Positions 18,010 through 23,525 of a stretch of DNA of 34,936 nt are shown here, piece by piece. The position numbers and the translations under genes are program-made. Each line of letters starts with the position of its first letter. Position 1 is the stretch's first letter. This DNA is from Desulfurellales bacterium (GTDB lineage: Bacteria > Campylobacterota_A > Desulfurellia > Desulfurellales > Hippeaceae). The stretch is from contig JALWEJ010000058.1 of assembly GCA_027014115.1 (NCBI GenBank), forward strand, positions 1 to 34,936. The letters are read 5' to 3'. The notes under the pieces are model-generated. The model had not been told where the DNA came from and ran no database searches. It was given only the letters and a program-made list of their open reading frames with translations.

Positions 18010-18663
18010 CTATCTGGCAAATTTTACGGATTTGGACATTTTATAAAGTCCCGAAACATTATAATGCTCACTGTACTGTTCGTTGTCCTCAGAACTTGTA
18101 GATATGGTTACCTCAACTCCTGTTTTTATCGCTCCAAACGGTGTGGAATCTTCGCCGTATGATGCTCCGTTTGATGACATATTGTAGGACAAAGACGGCT
18201 TATCCCCAAGCTCAACCTCTGTATCTGTATGAAACACAAGAGAATAGGTATTAAACCCACTTCCTGTCGCTATAACAAAAAAACCACCATTATTGCAATC
18301 ATAGTTATAGACACCCATCCCCACTCTTTCAACTCCTGTTATTATTCCTGTTGAATTGTCGTTGTTGGCCTGATAGTTAATATCTTGATTTACATAAAGC
18401 ATATCTGTGGAATTATCGGATAAGATAACATTAAAATAATCCTCAAGCTTTATTTTTCCGGATATTGAATGAATCTCGTTTGAGTAAAACATATCTTTCT
18501 TGCTTTTATTATCATCTGAGCCACTTGTTTTGCTTGATACATAAATCTTACTTTCATCGAAGCTACCTGTGCTTTCCACACTTGTAGTACTAACTATACT
18601 TGTAGAAAAAGCCGGCTGTATTATAAAACATATAACAACCCAAACAAGCAATACATATCTCAT
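18010..18663 (-). CDS. Secreted Ser/Asn-rich protein, putative substrate or partner of the CsgG channel
   Basis: 217 residues, no family recognised. Signal peptide about 1-20 (cleavage near AFS). The mature part is rich in Ser, Asn, Thr, Asp and Tyr with one Cys (C123). It has two copies of a short motif, YSNEIHSISGKI (60-71) and YSEHYNVSGLY (197-207). A similar element is at the C-terminus of the proteins at 20928-21587 and, weaker, 20201-20851 and 21679-22512. Its ATG overlaps the csgG stop by four bases (ATGA), with AGGA upstream. Coupling to csgG and the shared motif suggest a minor subunit or cell-surface anchor; inference only. Confidence 0.75.
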   Translation of the reverse strand: MRYVLLVWVVICFIIQPAFSTSIVSTTSVESTGSFDESKIYVSSKTSGSDDNKSKKDMFYSNEIHSISGKIKLEDYFNVILSDNSTDMLYVNQDINYQANNDNSTGIITGVERVGMGVYNYDCNNGGFFVIATGSGFNTYSLVFHTDTEVELGDKPSLSYNMSSNGASYGEDSTPFGAIKTGVEVTISTSSEDNEQYSEHYNVSGLYKMSKSVKFAR

Positions 18664-19493
18664 TTTTTCCTAATATGTGGTATTAGAAATAGATTTTTAT
18701 TGTTCTTTATCATATCAACTACAGCATTCGCGGTTGCTATCTCAAAAGCATAATCGGCAGGCAGCTGCCATGCCACACCGGCTTCTGACGATACCAAAAA
18801 CTTTTCACCACCTGCTGTGACAAATCTGAATATATCTGCTCCAATGAGTGTTCCAGACACCCAGCTCTCCTTCAGAGTACTCCATATAATTTCAGAGGTG
18901 TTCATATCCACAAGCCTAAGCTCCACTCCAACCCTTGCAACAGCTTTTCTAAAATGGACTCCAATTGCATCTATATTCAGACCGCCACCGCCACTGTACC
19001 TATCAACATGATAATAAACAACATTACCAGTTACAAGATAATTGGCACCGGTAATTCCACCTTGAGGTCCGTTTCTTTGTATGATACCGATCTGCCTTAC
19101 ACCATTTTTTGTATTTCTGAAATCATGGCTTAACTGATATTCTTTAGATATGGTTATTATATTTTCCTTGGATCTATCTACAATCATCCTGGGGCCAAAT
19201 GCCTTATAAAGTATATGGTACAGCATTGTCTGAGTAGCCTGCGTTATAACCCTTGAATACCTGCCGCGTTCGGAATCTTTATATTGTCCCGTTTTATCGT
19301 AAAAACTACCTACTGTTAATCTTATATTTCTTCTCATAAAGCGTTTGTATGCACCAAGTTCTTTCATAATACCCAAATTTACATCTGCAACACTTTTTAT
19401 ATCGGCTTTTCTAACTTTTGTAAAAGTACAACTCGACATAAAAAACAAAAAAACAACTAAAGCAAAAAAAACAGAATATTTTTTAAACATCAT
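18660..19493 (-). CDS. CsgG-family outer-membrane secretion channel lipoprotein
   Basis: 277 residues, the same length as E. coli CsgG. Lipoprotein signal with lipobox FMSSC, Cys22. Recognisable family segments are YDKTGQYKDS (65-74), TQATQTMLYHIL (84-95), GGLNIDAIGVHFRKAVARVG (170-189), ELRLVDMNTSEIIWS (191-205) and GADIFRFV (218-225), collinear with CsgG as I remember it. CsgG forms a nonameric beta-barrel pore that exports curli subunits. The region matching the pore constriction differs: S74, R78 and Y79 where I recall Tyr51, Asn55 and Phe56. Four-base overlaps on both sides tie it to small secreted proteins. A Caulobacter HfaB-like (holdfast anchor) role is an alternative. Confidence 0.9.
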   Translation of the reverse strand: MMFKKYSVFFALVVFLFFMSSCTFTKVRKADIKSVADVNLGIMKELGAYKRFMRRNIRLTVGSFYDKTGQYKDSERGRYSRVITQATQTMLYHILYKAFGPRMIVDRSKENIITISKEYQLSHDFRNTKNGVRQIGIIQRNGPQGGITGANYLVTGNVVYYHVDRYSGGGGLNIDAIGVHFRKAVARVGVELRLVDMNTSEIIWSTLKESWVSGTLIGADIFRFVTAGGEKFLVSSEAGVAWQLPADYAFEIATANAVVDMIKNNKNLFLIPHIRKK

Positions 19494-19837
19494 TTAAACT
19501 CCCATTCCCAGCTAACTCTTCCCCCGTCTTGTATTTTTGGCTTTGCCGCATCAGATTGAACACCGTCATAAGCAACATCTCCACCCGTACTGCTGACATC
19601 ATTTCCTGTTATATAAACATTCTTTTCACTGTGACTATCGTAATTATAGTAATAATAGCTTCCATATACCGGACGATCTTTGTGGTCAACAGCAGTTGCA
19701 ACCTCCATCAAATCACCAAGGCTTGCGCTTGCGCCAGCTGCAAACATCCTAGGGGCCCAGTGCATATTATCAACAGCAAAAGAGGTAAAAGGTAAAAATA
19801 CAAATCCCAAAGACAAAATAGCAAATTTTATCTTCAT
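19490..19837 (-). CDS. Small secreted protein upstream of csgG, unknown family
   Basis: 115 residues with a clear signal peptide (about 1-21, cleavage at SFA before VDN). The mature 94 residues hold a tyrosine-rich stretch (GSYYYYNYDS, about 59-68) and end in a strongly aromatic tail, RVSWEWEFK. It has no cysteines and no similarity to CsgE or CsgF that I can see. The ATG has GGGAGG six bases upstream and overlaps the previous stop by four bases; its own stop overlaps csgG by four bases. The tight coupling suggests an accessory factor acting with the channel, in the place CsgE/CsgF occupy in curli loci. Confidence 0.75.
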   Translation of the reverse strand: MKIKFAILSLGFVFLPFTSFAVDNMHWAPRMFAAGASASLGDLMEVATAVDHKDRPVYGSYYYYNYDSHSEKNVYITGNDVSSTGGDVAYDGVQSDAAKPKIQDGGRVSWEWEFK

Positions 19838-20286
19838 CTGTCTCCTCCCTGATTTTTATCGTATATTTCTACATCCAAATTATTTTTGTTTTCATTTTTA
19901 AAGTCATTATTATTTTGAACAGGTACAACATTACCTGTAGAGTTAGGCAAAAAAATCAAACCACTGCCTTTTAGTTGATTGTTGATCTCTTTACTCACAT
20001 CTATGTTGTTGCTTACATCAACCGGATAATATCCACTACCATAATTATTAGTATCTTCAACATCAGAACTTACATTATCAGCATAGATTGCACTATTGTT
20101 GTCATATGAAACAAGAGTCGTATTATTATCGGTGATATTGTCAAAAGCAAAAGGGGCCTGCGCAAAAACAAGCACAAAAGCCCCAACTAAAACAGTGATT
20201 CTACTTACCGATATTAAATTTACCCGTATAGTTGTAAGTTCCGCTGGTTTTTTGTTTAAATTTATAATACTCCTCCGATCCTGCAA
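19834..20286 (-). CDS. Asn-rich secreted protein, unknown family, start uncertain
   Basis: Up to 150 residues. A hydrophobic stretch (ITVLVGAFVLVFAQAPFAF) looks like a signal peptide with cleavage near PFA. The mature part is very rich in Asn and Asp (for example DNITDNNTTL, KNENKNNLD). The only conventional start is TTG at 20286, which overlaps the upstream gene by 86 bases and puts about 30 residues before the signal core. No ATG, GTG or TTG lies at a better place, and an AUC just after the upstream TAG would be a rare start. The stop overlaps the next gene by four bases. Function unknown; part of the CsgG operon by position. Confidence 0.6.
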   Translation of the reverse strand: MQDRRSIINLNKKPAELTTIRVNLISVSRITVLVGAFVLVFAQAPFAFDNITDNNTTLVSYDNNSAIYADNVSSDVEDTNNYGSGYYPVDVSNNIDVSKEINNQLKGSGLIFLPNSTGNVVPVQNNNDFKNENKNNLDVEIYDKNQGGDR

Positions 20287-20851
20287 CTTTTACAGCCTGA
20301 GGACTATAAGGACAACTGGCTGCAGCAGTTGTATTGGTATACTTATAGCTGTAAGCATTGGCGCCTATAGAAAGCTGACCGTTACCTTGCGCCTGATTAA
20401 TATTATAACTAACATTAGGATCAGATGAAGAAGAACCTACAGTCTTAAGGTTGCTGTTATAACTATTCCTAACTCCCAAACCTACAGCAGCATTAATATA
20501 CTCACCCTGACTGCTATTATCACTATCGGCATAAGAACCCTGTGTACCGATTTTCTCTGCTGCATTCACATATCCTCTTTCACTGTTAAAACCGAGATTC
20601 ATTGACGTGTTTATTGCCGAACCTATCTTTGCAAAACTGTTCTGGAATTGAGCATTACCTCTCACACCATATACATTTACATCGTACGCACTATTTCCGC
20701 TAACATAAAGACCGTCAACCTCTACATCGCCACTTGAATTATCAAGATTGGAAGTTATAGAAATACCCATACTGTTTGCACATATTGGCAAAGTCAAAGC
20801 CAAAACAGCACTTGCGCAAGCTATCGAAAGTTTTCTAACCTTCCTTCTCAT
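20201..20851 (-). CDS. Secreted repeat protein, putative fibre subunit of the CsgG system
   Basis: 216 residues from ATG 20851, which has AGGAGG five bases upstream; a GTG six bases earlier overlaps that site and is rejected. Signal peptide about 1-25 (cleavage at ICA). The mature protein is rich in Ser, Asn, Gly, Ala and Tyr. It contains three related segments, NSFAKIG (71-77), YVNAAEKIG (94-102) and YINAAVGLG (118-126), whose glycines are 25 and 24 residues apart, close to the 22-24 residue period of curlins. Later comes SYNINQAQGNGQ (148-159), faintly curlin-like. It ends in YNYTGKFNIGK. No known family recognised. Confidence 0.8.
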   Translation of the reverse strand: MRRKVRKLSIACASAVLALTLPICANSMGISITSNLDNSSGDVEVDGLYVSGNSAYDVNVYGVRGNAQFQNSFAKIGSAINTSMNLGFNSERGYVNAAEKIGTQGSYADSDNSSQGEYINAAVGLGVRNSYNSNLKTVGSSSSDPNVSYNINQAQGNGQLSIGANAYSYKYTNTTAAASCPYSPQAVKVAGSEEYYKFKQKTSGTYNYTGKFNIGK

Positions 20852-20860
20852 ATACACCTC

Positions 20861-20912
20861 CTACATTCGCCTTTCATTTTACAGTAAATGTTACTGCAAA
20901 AAACGAATGTAG
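20861..20912 (-). promoter_or_regulatory. Intergenic stem-loop abutting the ribosome binding site of the 216-residue protein gene
   Basis: Perfect outer inverted repeat CTACATTCG (20861-20869) and CGAATGTAG (20904-20912). It encloses an inner hairpin with CAGTAA (20882-20887) and TTACTG (20891-20896), which extends through a G-U pair and A-U pairs in the minus-strand RNA. There is no U-tract after it, so it is not a terminator. One arm ends against the AGGAGG of the downstream gene (20862-20857). It could tune translation or act as an mRNA processing or stabilising site between two subunit genes. Confidence 0.6.
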
Positions 20913-20927
20913 CATAATGCATTCCAA

Positions 20928-21587
20928 CTAATTCATTTCAGCTGTATTATATATGGAAAATTTACCTGTCACATGTATATGCCTACTGTAGGTTTGAGAT
21001 AGATTGCCACTATCTGTGGATATGCTTAAAGATGTTCCGGTTTGTAAATCATTATCCAATGTATTTGAATTTGCATAGATTGCATATGATGCAGATTGCA
21101 TTGGGCCGGGTGTTTCTGTCATGCTCCCACCAACATAACCGTCTGACAGTTTTGCTTCATATCCTGATGCAGACCCCATATTCAACCTTGTTATACTTTG
21201 TCCGCACGGACCTGCCGAACAACATGAACTTGCACCCATTTTATCACTTACATTTAAATAACCGAGGGCAGATTCAGGGTTAAGTGCCTTATATCCTGCA
21301 AATGAAGAGTGATAAGCAGAACCTGTTGAATCTACTGCAGTTATATTATGTATTCTTGTATAACCAACACCATCTGTTGATGCATTAAATGAATTTTCAA
21401 TTTTTCCTTTAGTATTAACATTTGGTGGCTGGTATATATGTGAATAATCTTGACTCACGGCTGCACCGCCATACGATGTTATATCAATTGTTGAATAGAA
21501 GGGAGTCATAGTAACGTTGTCTGAAGCAAAAGAGTATATGCTTAAAAACAGAAAAATAGTAACCACAAAAAAAGTCATTTTTTTCAC
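20928..21587 (-). CDS. Secreted Ser/Gly/Tyr-rich protein, putative fibre subunit of the CsgG system
   Basis: 219 residues. GTG start at 21587 with GAGG six bases upstream. Signal peptide about 1-21 (SFA, then SDN). It shares with the protein at 20201-20851 an SSFAG element (94-98) followed by GYLNVSDKMGA (109-119), and ends with YSRHIHVTGKF (200-210) like the protein at 18010-18663. A cysteine cluster, SCCSAGPC (C122, C123, C128), could form disulphides outside the cell. No known family recognised. It is the first gene after the terminator of the abundant-looking gene at 21679. Confidence 0.8.
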   Translation of the reverse strand: MKKMTFFVVTIFLFLSIYSFASDNVTMTPFYSTIDITSYGGAAVSQDYSHIYQPPNVNTKGKIENSFNASTDGVGYTRIHNITAVDSTGSAYHSSFAGYKALNPESALGYLNVSDKMGASSCCSAGPCGQSITRLNMGSASGYEAKLSDGYVGGSMTETPGPMQSASYAIYANSNTLDNDLQTGTSLSISTDSGNLSQTYSRHIHVTGKFSIYNTAEMN

Positions 21588-21622
21588 GACTCACCTCTCG
21601 TTTTTAAAAAATAAAAGATACT

Positions 21623-21651
21623 AAAAAGGCGAACCCTTTCGGATTCGCCTT
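21623..21651 (-). terminator. Rho-independent terminator after the 277-residue secreted protein gene
   Basis: In minus-strand RNA the stem AAGGCGAAUCC pairs with GGGUUCGCCUU (11 pairs with one U-G) around a GAAA tetraloop and runs into five U residues. It begins 27 bases after the stop codon and 36 bases before the next start. An identical copy is at 34838-34866. Confidence 0.9.
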
Positions 21652-21721
21652 AATAGAAGTTTAAGTTAAAATTTAAGACTAAGGAACTTTGTCAATGTTT
21701 GTCTTAAGAGCACTTGCTGCA
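21623..21721 (-). repeat. 99-base direct repeat, copy 1 (gene 3' end plus terminator)
   Basis: Identical over all 99 bases to 34838-34936, where the window ends. It covers the last 14 codons, stop, 3' untranslated region and terminator of the secreted protein gene. The match stops exactly at the U-tract side of the terminator, where flanks diverge. Confidence 0.97.
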
Positions 21722-22512
21722 GGAATAACAGAGTTGTATTTCATAGTCTTTGTGAATTTTACAAGACCCTTAGCAGATGTGTGCTGTGCATAAGACATAG
21801 TTGTTCCGCCCTGCTCTACAATATTTGCTGCCATACCTGCTGCTACACTACCAACAGCATTGTCGTTCTGAGATACTACACCAAGACCTCTGGCATCAAC
21901 TGAGTAGTTCAAGCTTGGAATAATTGTTTTCATATTGCCAACAGCTGTTACATCAGCATTTGTTGTTACAGCAGCATACTGAACATCAAATTTTGACCCT
22001 GCTGCTACATCGCCATTAGCTTTAGGAGTCTTAGCTGTAGTTGTACCACAGAATGTTGCATAATCTGTGCTCTGAGCAGGCTGACATCTCTGATACTGAA
22101 TCTTCTCTGTTCCTGTGAATGTACCTGCATTCAATCCCTCATATAGAGTGTTGAATGTAATCTTGTTTGATGTTTTTACATTTGGAGTAGCAGCATTAGC
22201 TTTTCCAACAGCTGCAAAAGCAGATACAACATGTGTCTGTCCGTTTGTTGCTGCAAAGTCTTTTGTATAAGTTATGCCTGTCTTTCCTTCTCCACCTTCT
22301 GCTGAGTTATTATCCAATGTCAACTTGTAATCCTCTGTCTCTGAGTATGTAGCATCATTTGTAGCCTCAACAAAAACATCAGCGTTTGCTGTGATGTTAG
22401 CTGTTTCATTGTCAGGATCCTGAGCTGTCAAAGCTGAGCTTGTGCTAGCCAAACCAAATACAAATGTAGCCACTACTGCTGATAAACCTACCTTTTTAAG
22501 AACTTTATTCAT
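21679..22512 (-). CDS. Secreted Ala/Thr/Asn-rich protein, putative major subunit of the CsgG system
   Basis: 277 residues, no family recognised. Signal peptide about 1-27 (STSSA then LTA). The mature protein is rich in Ala, Thr, Asn, Val and Gly, with two cysteines (C143, C155) that could close a small loop. It carries SAFAAVG (97-103), similar to SFAKIG of the protein at 20201-20851, and YAQHTSAKGLVKF (241-253), similar to the Y-S-x-H...G element ending its neighbours. It has a strong Shine-Dalgarno (GGGAGG), a long leader, two candidate promoters and its own strong terminator, all fitting high expression. Its 3' end is duplicated at the window end. It lacks a type IV pilin leader. Confidence 0.8.
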   Translation of the reverse strand: MNKVLKKVGLSAVVATFVFGLASTSSALTAQDPDNETANITANADVFVEATNDATYSETEDYKLTLDNNSAEGGEGKTGITYTKDFAATNGQTHVVSAFAAVGKANAATPNVKTSNKITFNTLYEGLNAGTFTGTEKIQYQRCQPAQSTDYATFCGTTTAKTPKANGDVAAGSKFDVQYAAVTTNADVTAVGNMKTIIPSLNYSVDARGLGVVSQNDNAVGSVAAGMAANIVEQGGTTMSYAQHTSAKGLVKFTKTMKYNSVIPAASALKTNIDKVP

Positions 22513-22811
22513 TCCAAAAACCTCCCTGTCTAGAATAATTTTTCTTTTTTTCTTTTTCTTTTAGAGTGTGAAACAAAATTACCAAACCCCAAACCAATCC
22601 GTTAACTTTAAAAAGCTACCTAAAAAAGCACCTCCTTGCCCAATGCTTTTGGACTGCTATGTTACACAACAAAAATGATTTGTCAAGCCCAATTTTAACC
22701 AAAAGTAAACTCCTTAAAAATACTATTAATTAACTATTCCTAAACAAATTTAGCAAATTTAACAGAAAAGTCAAGAATTAAATACATTCTTTTTCTCAAA
22801 AAACAGCTGTT
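22513..22811 (-). promoter_or_regulatory. Promoter and leader region of the 277-residue secreted protein gene
   Basis: No gene in these 299 bases. Two tandem sigma70-like promoters on the minus strand: TTGACT (22774-22769), 16 bases, TAAATT (22752-22747); and TTGACA (22686-22681), 16 bases, TAACAT (22664-22659). The second would give a leader of about 140 bases. Within it AAAAGCA and TGCTTTT (22650-22644 and 22630-22624) can pair around a 13-base loop that holds an AAGGAGG with no coding frame of note after it. An overlapping alternative hairpin pairs GTCCAA with TTGGGC. The true ribosome site GGGAGG lies eight bases before the ATG at 22512. Confidence 0.55.
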
Positions 22812-22823
22812 CTAACTGTTTAT
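22794..22823 (-). terminator. Weak terminator after the MTH1187-family gene
   Basis: Minus-strand RNA: AAACAG pairs with CUGUUU around a nine-base loop that includes the TAG stop, followed by a run of U. Short, AT-rich stem, so termination is uncertain. Confidence 0.4.
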
Positions 22824-23123
22824 GTCACCTATTTTGCTTTTTATGGATGCTATTTTCTGCTCCATCCTATTGCTTCTATTTTTTCTTATATCGAATTTTA
22901 TTGTAGAATAGATTCTACTGCAGTCAGCCTCAAGCTGCTCGTAGGCTTGTTTTATCACAAAAAGAGCCTCATCCATTGTCTCAACCTCAAAAACCGTTCC
23001 CATTGGCGTCAAGGTATAGGAAACATCACTATCTTTAAACATTTTTAAAATTCTACTGACATATTCACTTACACTTTCACCCTTATCGGTCGGAAACATA
23101 GCAAACTCGACCAAAACAGACAT
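22812..23123 (-). CDS. MTH1187/YkoF-type (DUF77) thiamine-binding-like protein
   Basis: 103 residues, normal for the family. Starts MSVLVEFAMFPTDKGESVS and continues with SYTLTPMGTVFEVETMDEAL, the ferredoxin-like fold pattern of MTH1187-family proteins, some of which bind thiamine or its precursors. Cytoplasmic. Its ATG directly follows the stop of the thioesterase gene. Role in this organism not determined. Confidence 0.85.
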   Translation of the reverse strand: MSVLVEFAMFPTDKGESVSEYVSRILKMFKDSDVSYTLTPMGTVFEVETMDEALFVIKQAYEQLEADCSRIYSTIKFDIRKNRSNRMEQKIASIKSKIGDINS

Positions 23124-23525
23124 CTAATCCCCCTTTACGCAAGGTAAATTTTCAACACATTTTGGCAGTTTCGTAATCTTTGAATTGTTTTTTACAGAAA
23201 CAGACAGTATATCTATAGAAGCCCTCAAATCATCTTTCACCTTTATATCAAAATGCAGAACAATGCTTGCCTTTTTTATATTCTTTATGTCCACATAAAC
23301 ATCCGCAGTCTCACCAAGCTTCAAGCTTTTTACATATTCGGCTTTAACCTCTTTTACAATCAGATAAATACCTTCATAATGCAGTTCAAATAAATCGCAA
23401 TTATGTTTAATAAAGAACTCCTGTTTTGCCCTTTCGCACAATTTTAGATAGTTTGCATAGTATACAACACCTCCGGCATCTGTATCATCGTAATATATTT
23501 TTGTGGAGTAGCTCAATTCACACAT
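23124..23525 (-). CDS. Acyl-CoA thioesterase, YbgC/4-hydroxybenzoyl-CoA thioesterase family
   Basis: 133 residues, single hotdog domain. The active-site segment YYDDTDAGGVVYYANYLKLC is a textbook YbgC motif with the catalytic Asp (DTDAGG). In E. coli ybgC sits with tol-pal, but here it sits between pgi and an MTH1187-family gene. The ATG overlaps the pgi stop by eight bases. Confidence 0.92.
   Translation of the reverse strand: MCELSYSTKIYYDDTDAGGVVYYANYLKLCERAKQEFFIKHNCDLFELHYEGIYLIVKEVKAEYVKSLKLGETADVYVDIKNIKKASIVLHFDIKVKDDLRASIDILSVSVKNNSKITKLPKCVENLPCVKGD

Noticed and set aside
20201-20857. GTG start for the 216-residue protein
   Set aside because: The GTG overlaps the AGGAGG that serves the ATG six bases later.
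21623-21651. The repeated GAAA hairpin as a transposon or REP-type end
   Set aside because: Orientation, U-run and distance from the stop codon make it a terminator, and it is repeated only together with the gene's 3' end.
21679-22512. The 277-residue protein as a type IV pilin, porin or S-layer protein
   Set aside because: It has an ordinary signal peptide without a prepilin cleavage motif, no SLH domain, and no evident terminal aromatic strand of a barrel; the link to CsgG fits better, though S-layer-like function is not excluded.
22513-22811. Cyclic-di-GMP or other known riboswitch in the leader
   Set aside because: I could not find the conserved core of GEMM or another familiar riboswitch; only simple alternative hairpins are visible.
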